Assembly (NCBI GenBank): GCA_050949825.1
Contig: JBMNGL010000001.1
Span: 124,001 to 188,000, forward strand
Reading direction: 5' to 3'
Origin: DTU019 sp050949825
GTDB taxonomy: Bacteria > Bacillota > Syntrophomonadia > Syntrophomonadales > Syntrophomonadaceae
Length of the DNA: 64,000 bases
The notes under the pieces were generated by a model. The model saw only the letters and a list, made by a program, of their open reading frames with translations, searched no databases and was not told where the DNA came from. Every line of letters starts with the position of its first letter. The first letter of the stretch is position 1. This document shows, one piece after another, positions 8,994 through 19,700 of this stretch. Both the position numbers and the translations under genes were made by a program.

Positions 8994-10457
8994 CTATAAG
9001 GACCACCTGGAGAAAAAGAGGCTCATATCCCGGTGCGATTCCTGATTGATAATGTTCTTGAGATCCGAGGTTGAAGCCATTTGATATTTGTATGCAGCCA
9101 GATAGCTGCGCAAGATCTTTTGCACCTTGTGATGTCCCAACTCCTGTTCCAATGCCCACCAGAATAACTCTCCGCCCTGATATACTGTGGCCTGGTATTG
9201 TCCCTGACTGGCAAAATCCGACAAACCCCGCTTCAAATTGACCGGCTTGACAACTCCGGGAGGTGCCAGGGGGCGACCCTGTTTGTGAGCCAGATATAAT
9301 GAAGCACCATAACTGGCCAAACCTTCATCCAACCAGGGTTCATCATATTGATCATTGCCCACCAGCCCATACCACCATTGATGGGCGATTTCATGAGCCA
9401 GGAGATTGCTCAGTCCCGGGCGGTCCAGTTGATCCTGGCTCAAATATACCACCCCGGCATATTCCATGCCGGCAAAACCTTGCATGGGTGTCACCACGAT
9501 TTTTATTTCCCGGTAAGGGTAGGAGCCCCACAGGCAGTTGTAATACTTCAATATCTGTGCCGCTTCCTCCAGCAAGGCTGTCCCCGGCGAGGTCATTTTT
9601 GCCGGGACCAAACATTTCAGTTTGACTACATCATCCTGCTGTTGCAGTGTTTCATAACCGGCACAGGCGGTCAGGCAGAAATCTCGAACCATTTCCGCTT
9701 TTATCAGATGGTTTACCCGGCCATTATCCAAAGCCAGGCTGGCCACCAATTCCCCGCTGGTGGCCAGGCTGTACTCCTGGGGCAGGTTGATGCGAACAAG
9801 ATAATTGGCCGCTGCCAGGCAAAAGGGATCTCCGTAGGGGGAGTTGGAGGGACTGTGCCATCCCTTTGCAGTTAATACATTCAAACTGGGGTAGGTGTGA
9901 CCCAGCATAAATACACCATCTTTTACGCCATAACGATACCCGCTTCGGGGCACCTGAACCTGCCAGGAAATATCGATTTTGACTTCCTCCCCGGGCAGCA
10001 GGTCACGGAGCAGCATTGCTCTCAGGGCTATGCCATCTACAAGATATTCAGTGTTTTGCCCATTAACCTTGATTTGCTTGATCTGTATGCCGCCTGCGGA
10101 AAAGCCTTGATAATACGCTCCAGCCGGCGCGGGGCTGCTGTTGGCACTCTGAAAAGCCTGGGGATATATGGTTAAGCATATTTCACTCAAGACCTGCCCG
10201 GAGGTGTTGATAGTAGCGATCAAAGATTGTCCATACAGGGTGCGAGTTAAAACATCCAGATAGAGATCCATCTGATAGCTGGTGTTCTCCGCCAGGGGAA
10301 ATATGGAGGTCGCGGCTTGCCGGTCATTATTTGCTTTGCGCAGGTCTACTTGATTGCTGCCGGATAAGGCAGCACGCACCCCTTCCGAGAGGTAAAAAAC
10401 GGCCAGCGAACATATCAGGCCTATTATTACGATTATCAGCACATTTTTTCGCTTCAT
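8994..10457 (-). CDS. Membrane-anchored M1-family metallopeptidase
   Basis: A 487-residue zinc peptidase of the gluzincin M1 type. An N-terminal membrane segment (residues 5-25) places it outside the cell. The zinc site is HEIAHQWW with the third ligand in DEPWLDEGLASY about 20 residues on; the GxMEN-type exopeptidase motif is replaced by GFAGMEYAG. The C-terminal ARM-like domain is short compared with full-length aminopeptidase N (about 850 residues). It is the last gene of the surface-protein cluster, 49 bp after the SLH gene, and may trim or process those exported proteins; that role is inferred from context only. Confidence 0.85.
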   Translation of the reverse strand: MKRKNVLIIVIIGLICSLAVFYLSEGVRAALSGSNQVDLRKANNDRQAATSIFPLAENTSYQMDLYLDVLTRTLYGQSLIATINTSGQVLSEICLTIYPQAFQSANSSPAPAGAYYQGFSAGGIQIKQIKVNGQNTEYLVDGIALRAMLLRDLLPGEEVKIDISWQVQVPRSGYRYGVKDGVFMLGHTYPSLNVLTAKGWHSPSNSPYGDPFCLAAANYLVRINLPQEYSLATSGELVASLALDNGRVNHLIKAEMVRDFCLTACAGYETLQQQDDVVKLKCLVPAKMTSPGTALLEEAAQILKYYNCLWGSYPYREIKIVVTPMQGFAGMEYAGVVYLSQDQLDRPGLSNLLAHEIAHQWWYGLVGNDQYDEPWLDEGLASYGASLYLAHKQGRPLAPPGVVKPVNLKRGLSDFASQGQYQATVYQGGELFWWALEQELGHHKVQKILRSYLAAYKYQMASTSDLKNIINQESHRDMSLFFSRWSL

Positions 10458-10506
10458 AATGATTGCTCACTGCTTCAGTTATGACCAGGAAATATTATGG
10501 AACGGT

Positions 10507-12003
10507 TTATTTGTAGAGCAGGATATTTTCCCGGTAGTCCTGATGCAAATCCCTTTCCAAGAAGTTTAAAAAACGGATTAACATGGCCGAAGCTTCAGCC
10601 CGGCTCATGACCTGATTGGGGAAGGCCCGGTTGCTGCTGTCACCAGTCAATAGGCCTATTTGACGAGCCATATAAACACTGTCCCTGGCCCAGGGAGGGA
10701 TTTCGGCATCATCCCTGAATTGGCTAAAAAATCCCGGCGCCGGAGCGTTGAATTCAAATCCCAGCCCCCGCACCAGAATGGTGACCGCCTGGGCGCGCGT
10801 GAGTGAGGAGGCCGGCAGGAAATAGCCCTCGGAACCCTGAACCAATCCCTTCAATATGGCTTCCTTCACATATTCATAATCAGGATGAGTGCTGGGCACG
10901 TCCTTGACCAGCGCGGCTTCCGGGGCGGCCCTGCGGGTGCGTGACAAACCAGTCTTTGGCGTCGGTTCCATCTGTATATTGCAGGCCCTCATAACCGCGC
11001 GGATAAAATCCAGACGGGTCATGGGCGCATCCGGTAAGAAAAAGGGTGAGTCCCCCTGAAATACGTTAAGGGAATACAATTTTTTAATATCCTCTTCTGC
11101 CCAGTGCCCTCCCAAATCCCGAAACTTTGGCAGGATCAAGCGTTCGATCTGTGGCAGCATGGCCTGGCGAAGCTGTATCTCCCCGCTTTCCCTGCCGTAG
11201 TCCTGCACCACTCCGTTGACAATGCGGGGCAGGTCAAATTTATAATTGGAAACCATCTCCTGATTGGCAACTGTCATATGACCGCCGGGGAAACTGGATA
11301 AAGAAACCTCATTGGCAGCATAGTTTAAACTTTTACGCAGGCTATCGGAAGCCATCACCCGAGCCGTGCCTGACCAGGAGACTGCATCTGTTTGTTTATC
11401 TTTGCTGGTGATGGGCAAACGCTGCGCCTGCAGATAACAATCCAGGGCCTGGGTCTCAGTCCTGCCCCAGAAATTGCTGTATCCAACCGTTCCTCCACTG
11501 ATGCTCACTACCACCGTGCCCTGATTTTTATTGATCTGATACACCTTTCGTGCCGCCACTGTACCTGAGGAGAAATCTGACGCCGGGCGGTTGTCAATCA
11601 CATCGGAGCGGGAGAGTTGATAATCTGATAAGGTATAGCGATCCGCACCCAATACAACGGTTTCCCGATAGCTCTTGACCTCAGTTGTCCCGGTGGTCTG
11701 CCCCTGGGCGGCGAATTTGGTATAAGCGGTTTCATAGCTGACCCGCCGGTCCAGGCTCCCTTTCAAAGCTGGATCGGCTGGTTTTAAATCAAATTTGTAG
11801 CTGACTGTGCCCTTTTCGGCGCTACCTTTTTGGCTGATGCTGAAAGTTCCTTTAAAAAGCACGGGTTGTCCGGATAGAAACACCACTTCCTGATACTCAT
11901 ATTCATTATTGACACCTCCGGCATAATCGGGAGGGGCCGCCTGGGCAGGCGCAAGCGGGCCCAGCAAAACCATAATCACCAGTAAACAAACCATTTTCTT
12001 CAT
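10507..12003 (-). CDS. S-layer homology (SLH) domain surface protein
   Basis: A 498-residue exported protein with a signal peptide (MKKMVCLLVIMVLLGPLAPAQA, cut near AQA). Three C-terminal SLH units begin near residue 300: FRDLGGHWAEEDIKKL, VKDVPSTHPDYEYVKEAI and FRDDAEIPPWARDSVYMA, each with the DFIRA/RAQAVTIL/RAEASAML second half. SLH triplets bind secondary wall polymer, so this protein can dock at the cell wall. The N-terminal 300 residues are beta-rich and unrecognised. It sits 48 bp after the 554-residue secreted protein and is the only visible wall anchor in the cluster, so it could hold the neighbouring giant protein, which has no anchor of its own. Confidence 0.88.
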   Translation of the reverse strand: MKKMVCLLVIMVLLGPLAPAQAAPPDYAGGVNNEYEYQEVVFLSGQPVLFKGTFSISQKGSAEKGTVSYKFDLKPADPALKGSLDRRVSYETAYTKFAAQGQTTGTTEVKSYRETVVLGADRYTLSDYQLSRSDVIDNRPASDFSSGTVAARKVYQINKNQGTVVVSISGGTVGYSNFWGRTETQALDCYLQAQRLPITSKDKQTDAVSWSGTARVMASDSLRKSLNYAANEVSLSSFPGGHMTVANQEMVSNYKFDLPRIVNGVVQDYGRESGEIQLRQAMLPQIERLILPKFRDLGGHWAEEDIKKLYSLNVFQGDSPFFLPDAPMTRLDFIRAVMRACNIQMEPTPKTGLSRTRRAAPEAALVKDVPSTHPDYEYVKEAILKGLVQGSEGYFLPASSLTRAQAVTILVRGLGFEFNAPAPGFFSQFRDDAEIPPWARDSVYMARQIGLLTGDSSNRAFPNQVMSRAEASAMLIRFLNFLERDLHQDYRENILLYK

Positions 12004-12051
12004 AAGTACGCTCCCTGGATAGTTTATTGATTTATCGGCATTAATTACTCT

Positions 12052-13716
12052 TTACTTGACAATGGCAAAACGGACATAAAAATCATCCCTGAGCATGTAG
12101 AGGCGGTCTCCCGGCTTGAGCTGATCCGGAGAAACAGCCTGGCCATTCTTAATTATTAAGGCATCTGCCGTACTCAAGCGTAGCGCCCCCTGTTTTAGCA
12201 TCCATTGCTTGTTGTGACTGCTCCAGTCACGCCCCTCACCAAAGGTGATGCTCCAGCCGATCAGGGAATCATTCACAGCAGCAGTTACCGTGCCGGTGCT
12301 CACCCGCTGTGAATCCAGAGTTCCGCGTTGCGGCCTCACCACCAGGGCTATAATATGATCAGTATCAGTGTAAATATAGCCGTACCAATCTTTGAGATCA
12401 CGTTCTTTACTGTACTCGCTGTCCTCATCCACTGCATAGGGTCCGGCCAGCAGTTCACCAGGCTCAAGCCATTTTCCCTCCTGGGCATCATAAACCCTGA
12501 TATCGCTGCCATAATAGAGCTGCACTTGGTTTCCGACCTTTTCCCAGCTATGATTATGCAGCGTATAGGCATTCCTGACCCAAATGCTGTCCTCGGTTAT
12601 GAGGTCAATGCGTCCGGCATACAAATGATGCTGACTCAGGTTGGAATTGTTGAGACCTTGATCAAGAATATAAACAATATTGGCAATGGGCCGCTCTCCC
12701 CAGTTGTCCGCCATAACCAGGGCACTGCCCCCGTTTTGCAGAACACCTTTCTCTTGCAAACGGCCGTCCTTGATAATTACACTGCCCGCACCCACCAGGA
12801 AGTTCTTGTTGTTGATTTCGAACTCACTGGTATAACTATTATAATTGGCCAGGGAGCCGTTGTAGGTATATTCCGCCTGACCCTTCAGAATAAGTCGGTC
12901 CACCTTTTCCTGTCCCATAATCTGTTTACCGAGCAGGTAAACGGTTTTACCCCGGTAATATTTGAGGTTCTGCGGGGGGACTTTGCAGCCACTCAAATAA
13001 ATGGGGAGTTCAGTATTGTAAGCTAAAGATAGGGCCGATTTGTCCGGCAGCCAAACACCATTGTGGAATGCTTCCATATTGGAACAGGCCAGCCTGCCCT
13101 CCAGGGGATTGACCAGTTGCAGGGTGCCTCGATACAATGAACTGACCAGGATGGAATCGCCCTCGATCTCCATACGGCTGACCAGCTTGCTATCCACCTC
13201 GTCAAAATAAAGCAGGACCCGATCGCCAATATAAAGTACATCAAACGGCATTGCCTGGCCGCCTTTGGTGACAATGGTAAAAGGCGCCAGGGAATACTGC
13301 CCTTCCAGGCCGCCGTCACCTTTAACCGTGATTTGGTCCCTGTCAATGCCGGTGACCATTCCTTTCACTACCCGGCTTCCCGGGGCTATGTAACCAGGAT
13401 GCGGGGTGGAGAAGGCCTCCAGGCTCAGCAATTGCGTTCCAGCAGTGGCAACAATTACCTCCAGCCCGGGCTTAAGGTCTGACCATTTTACCGGTACGCC
13501 GTCAATGCTAAATAATGGCGCAGCGCCTGCTGACAGGCGGTGCAGATCTCCGCTATAAGCTTCAACCACCAGGGCAGAACCCTCTGCTGAGTCAGGATCC
13601 AATTCCATTAAATAGCCTTCAATAATGGTTGGTGTCACCGCCCCCGCCGCACCTTGAACCACCCCTGTACAAAGCAAGGTCAGGATCGCCATCAAGATCA
13701 CAATCCGCTTACCCAC
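12052..13716 (-). CDS. Secreted beta-rich protein of unknown function
   Basis: A 554-residue protein with a signal peptide (residues 1-26, ending AAGAV). It lacks a membrane anchor. The mature part is a chain of short beta modules with recurring phrases such as VKWSDLKPGLEVIVA, FDVLYIGDRVLLY and VSPDQLKPGDRLYML, which look like repeats of one small barrel-like unit carrying a DLKPGD-type turn. No enzyme motif is seen. It lies 5 bp after the giant IPT/TIG gene and before the SLH gene, so it is likely made together with them as part of a surface structure. Confidence 0.7.
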   Translation of the reverse strand: MGKRIVILMAILTLLCTGVVQGAAGAVTPTIIEGYLMELDPDSAEGSALVVEAYSGDLHRLSAGAAPLFSIDGVPVKWSDLKPGLEVIVATAGTQLLSLEAFSTPHPGYIAPGSRVVKGMVTGIDRDQITVKGDGGLEGQYSLAPFTIVTKGGQAMPFDVLYIGDRVLLYFDEVDSKLVSRMEIEGDSILVSSLYRGTLQLVNPLEGRLACSNMEAFHNGVWLPDKSALSLAYNTELPIYLSGCKVPPQNLKYYRGKTVYLLGKQIMGQEKVDRLILKGQAEYTYNGSLANYNSYTSEFEINNKNFLVGAGSVIIKDGRLQEKGVLQNGGSALVMADNWGERPIANIVYILDQGLNNSNLSQHHLYAGRIDLITEDSIWVRNAYTLHNHSWEKVGNQVQLYYGSDIRVYDAQEGKWLEPGELLAGPYAVDEDSEYSKERDLKDWYGYIYTDTDHIIALVVRPQRGTLDSQRVSTGTVTAAVNDSLIGWSITFGEGRDWSSHNKQWMLKQGALRLSTADALIIKNGQAVSPDQLKPGDRLYMLRDDFYVRFAIVK

Positions 13717-13721
13717 CAGCC

Positions 13722-16700
13722 TTACCCCCTGTTTCCAATGATACTGTAGATGCCCAAACGATTAACGCTATGCCAACCTCCCGCAGCGTATGCTCCTGGC
13801 AGGGGAACCCATTTGCCCTGATAAAGATCAAAGCGATAGGGTTGGACCTGGTTTAACCGGCGCAGCTGCGCTTTGAGCTGATCATACGACAATGACATGC
13901 TAAAATTACCGGCCAGATAATCCAAACTGTTGTGGTTTAAACCCTGATAGAATTGAGCCTCAAAAGCATACGGTGTAGACAACGAATTGCCCGGAACCAG
14001 GCCGGTTTGCCCAGCGGCGGGCGCTATTCTGAAGCGAACCCCGGCATCATCCCGGTGAGCATAAGCCCTGACCGATTCACTATTGAACACTGCGGGATTA
14101 ATGATTACTTCATATTCCAGGCTTTTGATGCGCAGTGCTGAGTTGCTGTTTCGGGCAATTAATACAGCCGGTATGGCCACAACCACCTCCTGGGCACCAG
14201 CCAGTTCTCCTTGAGTCAAATCCAGCAGCCAGCTATTCCCCGTGTCCTCAGCACCAATAGTATAATATACGGTATCGCCGCTGCGTGTCATGCTGCTCTG
14301 TTCACCGGGTTTGCCATCGCTGTCCGGCACTCCCGCCCTGGCGCCGGTCCGCACTCGATTGCTTTTCATGGAGGGCGGCGAAGAACCGAAATTTCCCACT
14401 GCGGTTACCACAAACTGATAGCTGGTATTGGCCTTCAGGTTAGGATATACAAAAGTAGTCAAAGGGGTAGATCCTATGTATTCCTTTTGCCTATCAATGA
14501 TGACATGGGTTTCGTACTGGGTGGCGCCTGCTACCGGATCCCAGTGAACCTTGATATAGCGGTCATAATCCGTATAGCGATCGTGGATAATTTCTGCCGC
14601 CACCTGGTTCGGCGCCGGCAGTTCGGGAAGATCATAACTCAGTGAAAAGATTGGGCTGGCACCACCGTCAGGGTTGCATACCAATAAACCGCTGCTTCCA
14701 ATTTGGCCGCTGGGCGTGGTCACCAACAGGGTGTCTTCACTGAGTACCGTGACAGCACTCCCCGCTGCACCGGATTGCAGGTAAAAAGGTTCACTTTCCT
14801 GGCTGTTTCGCCCTGCCACCACGCGTTCCACGGTGCGATACAAAGGATTCCCCCGGGCAGCTGAACCCGTCTCTGCCAGCACCGGGTTAAAGATGACTTG
14901 GGCGCCGGGCAAAAAGCCGCTGCCCTTTATCTTGATCTGCTGCCCTCCCAGAACCGAAATCTCGGTGATGGAGCTTTTCTCATCAGCATCGGCAGGATCC
15001 AGCACTGCAGAAATGGCAGGGGTGCTGATATAGGTATACCCGGCATTATAGTGCGCCAGAACCCCGTCCGGGTTCTCTAGTTTCACATCCACCGGACCCG
15101 GGCTTCCCGGAGCGCTTATTACCTGACAGGTTTTATAGTCCAGCAGCTGGACATCGGTATCAGCCACCTTTATAGCTCCGAAATAAACCCCCAGGGGATC
15201 TTTATAGCCGTCAATACCCCGGCGAAAATCGGCCCCCAGTATAGTCACCACGGTGCCGCCGCTGGCCGGACCGAAAGCAGGGGATACTGAGGTGATGCTG
15301 GGACTGGTCTCCCCGCTGGTAAACTGTATATAAATACTCATAGAACCCGGGATCTGGTCGGAAGCGGCTGTGCCCCCGTCACTGTTTATTACCACCACAC
15401 GGTGTAGTGCCCCAATGCTTTTTTCCGTTATGCCCGGCATCACAAAGGCCAATTTGCCTGGCAATTCATAGCGGATATCTTTTGGTTCCACACTGAATAA
15501 GTCTCCTACCTGGATACGGGCTCCTTCACGAAAATCCTCGCCCAGAATGCTTACAACCGCCTGGGCACGGTAATTCACCTTTAAAATGCGTGAAGTCTTG
15601 CCATCAATAGTAATTTCCTGCGGCTCCTTACCATCCCGGGTGATGTTGATGATCCGGGGATGGCTGTCGGGATTTTTGTACTCATACTTCCCGCTGGCCT
15701 GACCGCCATCCGGGTTGTATATCCTTACCGGTACGATTCCAACGGTATAGTAGGACGGTGTTTCCACGGTCAGTTGATCGCTTAAGAATATCTGCGCCTG
15801 GGGTGCATAACCCCGCTCCACTATCAAGCGACGCTCCTCTATACTCACCTTGAGCAATTCGTTCCCTCCGTAAGCGGTGCTGTCATCCCCCCGTAAACAC
15901 AGCTCGCTCATAACAAAAAAGCGTCGGGAATCATCATACGCACAGCTCATTTCAAAAAACTGTCCTCTTTCTTCCACGGTCAGCTTGAGCTCACCAACAG
16001 CCCTGTATTCAACGGTTAAGCCCCCCTCCAGCCTGACGGTTGCAAAGCCATTATCAATACGCCCGGCATTGGGCTGGCCCCGGGGGATACTGCGATTGTC
16101 AATATTGCCGAAGCGGATCAAGGGCATGCTGATCGTATTGACCGTACCATTCTGCCAAACAGGCACCGGGCTGTTGGCAAAACCGCTCCCGAATATTTCC
16201 ACATATTGACGGCCTTGCTTGGGCCCCTCATTGGGAATGATGCGGGTGATCTTGGGGCTTGAACCCTCAAAGGTATAGCGCATGGTATTGCTGATACCAG
16301 CATCATTATTAACCAGATATACATCAACCACCCCGGCCCCGTGAGCTGGAGCCAGCACTTTGATATAGCCCCGCGCAAATTCCACTATCTGCGCGGTCTG
16401 GCGGCCAAAGAAAACCCGGGGCAAAACAGGTGAGTCATAGTAATAGTCATACTGGTTATGATCAATGGCTATCGCTTCTCTCCAATCGGTTTCGGGATCA
16501 TCAAAATCAGCCTCACTGTCCCAGCGATTATTAAGATTAATATCGCTGAAACTCTCATTCGGATCCCAGATTTGATTGCGGTTGGCGTCATCATAAGGCT
16601 CAAAATAGCGAAAGTCGGTGCCGATAATCTCCACTACCTGAACTCCTGCACCGCTTCCCCGGGCAGGAAGGAGAGCGGTGATGCGGGGGTGGCTGCTGGG

Positions 16701-19700
16701 CACAATATAAGTGAATCCCTGTTCAATTCCAGCACTGCCGCCATCAGGATTTACGACAACTACCGGCACCGTTAGGTGATCGGTCGCTTTCTCTTGGCGC
16801 AAATCACCGGGGTAAGCAGGAACCTTCACCGTAATCATATCCCCCTTGCTGCTGACCACCGTGTCCATAGCACTGATTTCAATCCCATTGATAAAGACCT
16901 TAACCTTGGTGCTGCCGTTGTCTTCAAACTCCTGGCCTTTAATATCTATGCTATAGCCGCCCTGGGTGCTGCCTTGATTCGGTTCAATACTGGTAATGAC
17001 CGGCCTGGACAGCGGCAACTTGTAGTAGTAAAAGCCCATTTGATCTATGCGGCTGTCCCGTTTGGTATCGGGATTGACAACAGTGAGATCATAGTAGCCG
17101 TCGGCGTCTAATATGGGCACGGTAAACAAAAGGGTTTGGCTGTCCATTACATTTACCCTCTTGCCGGTAATATGATTGCTGCTGTCAACCTTGTAGAGGG
17201 TTTTCATGTTCAAATTCAAGGGGGGGCCGGTGGCAACATTCAGTCCTGACGCGGTTACCGTAAGCGGTGCGGCAACTCCATTGGAAAGTATGGCCAGGAT
17301 GCGTTCATCCTTGCCCAATTCCAGGGTATAGGTACGATCCGCGCCGTTGCTGAGTATGATATCCCCTCTATAATCCTTATCCAGGGTATATATGTCGCCG
17401 CTGCCATCAGCCGCCTGTAAAACCACGGCTTGATAGTAATCGGCCACATCAAGATAGGCTCCTGAGCCACTCCTGTTTACGATACTGAGCAAGGGCTGCC
17501 CATCATTAGTATAATCCCGCAATTCTATCTTGCCGCTGCCTGGATCACGGTTGTACTGGTTGATTTCCTGGCCTTCCAATAAAATACGCGTACCGATCAG
17601 CTTCAGCGGGTTGATCTCTTTAGCTGCTGGCTCCGGTTTAAGGAAGTTCTCCCCCCGGACCAGTACCAGGGTACCGGTGTTGCCTGATTTAGGAGCAAAA
17701 CTGGTGATTTTAGGATTGGTGTAGGTGAGCACGTAGGTGAAGGGTCTGGTATCCATTCCCCCTTCTGGATTCATTACCTGCAACTGCGTCTTCCCTTCGC
17801 GTCCTGCTGGTGCCACCAGGGTGATCTTTTTGCCATCCTCCTGGCGCCTAATCTGGCCTATTTCGCTGCCGTCAATAAATACCTTGACCCCGGTCATGAA
17901 ATTGCTGCCTTCAATGTTGATGGTCTCGCCCCCTTCAACCGTTGTCACGTCGGGGTTGACAGCAGTGATTATGGGCAGGCGGTTGGATTCGGGGTTTACA
18001 AAGCTTATAAAATCATTGCGCAGCGCGGAAAGCCCTGGATTAATAGAGTTCTTTATAGGGTTAATGACCTTTAAATAATTTGTGCCCAGGGTGTTCACCG
18101 CGGAATTCCCTGGGATGATAAATAATATCCTGCTCCCCAACTCATTGCTTTCGGTTCCATCTACTTCGCGGCCATTCTTGTCAAAAACCCGCAAATACAA
18201 ATCCGGCCGGCTATTCTTGTCCAGGATCAGTTCCGGTCCCAATTCAATGATGGGAAAGCGCACTATCTCCTCACCCGCTGCATTGATAAAACGAGTAACT
18301 GCAAAGTTGCTGCCGGTGATGGCGGCCATACGATCCTCGGGAACCACATAATGCCCGGCTGAGCTGCTGACCTGTATTTTATCAGGACTCATGCTCAGGA
18401 TCTGGGGTACTATTTTACTGGGGATATAGGTATAGCCTTTGCTCAATGCGGCCCTTTCCCTGAAGACAACGGTGCTGTCATCTCTTCTGGTCAGCGTGGT
18501 CTCGGTTTCCACCACCACATCTTTACGAGGGTCGGTCATAGCATCGGCGACCTGCGCACTCATTACGGTGATAACATCCAGGTCAGTATGGAAACTCAAC
18601 TCATAGCCTGAGTTATCTGCTTTGGGAATAAATGTGGCTTGATCACCGATGACAACCTTAAGCTTGCGCTGGGCTTTTTTGATCTCGACCCCGCGGTAGG
18701 TTCCAGGGGCATAGTCAAGCAGCAGTTCTTTGCAATTTACCGGTGGAACCGGGGTGGAAATGGTGTTGTTATCAGGAACATATTCAGGAATATTCAAGGT
18801 GCCAAAGAATTGCCCGGTGATGGTTACCCTGGAACCGGTGTCAGGCCCATAAGCGGGTTGAATATTGAGGATGGCTGATTTGATATTGGCATCAATGATA
18901 GTGAATTTTTGATATAGCGGGCTTCCTACAATGAGTTCCTGCACCACCTGGCTCATAGGATCATAACCGGGGGCCACCGGGTTGGTTAAGATCACATAAT
19001 ACTCCCCCACCGGCAGGTTGGGTATCTCCACGGTGAGGATATCCATCTGATTTATATTGCTTTGAAAAGTGCGGTTTTGGCCCTTATTGGCATTGGTGTA
19101 AGGATCGGTGCCGTCAATGTTCTTGAGGAAAAACACATCATAGCTGTTAAGCTGGGGATGCGGTGCCTGGAAGAATAATTTTGAACCGGCTTCGCCACGA
19201 TTGGGATACATCTCCAAACCCTGGACCGCTAAGTCCTGCACAAAGCGGAATTGATCGCGATAAGTATACTTGATATTGATGATGACCGGGCTGGGTACCC
19301 CGCTCCCAAATGCATAAGACGCTGTTTCCGTCTTCTCAAAAATAAGGTTCTGCAAGCCCAGGGCTCCACTCGGTTTGGTAATGGTCACTAAACTGTCGTT
19401 AATAAAGAAGCTCTCGTCTATGGGGGTGTAGGCGCCTTCATGCTCATAGCCTGCAGTGATGTCCGGAATGCTGTCCCTGACCGCTTTGAGGTTGGTTCCG
19501 GTCAGACTCAGGTCATCAATGCCCACCCTGACTTTGCGGCCGATCCCGGTCAAGCTGGGCATGGCGCCTTCATTGACAGCTATGGTCTGGCCTTCAATAA
19601 CCAGGTAGCTGCCGGTCTGATCCTGATTGATATTGAATTGCAGCAGGCCTTCAGAGTTGTTGATACGGTCTTTTAACTCCTGGTAGCCACTGCTAGTGAT

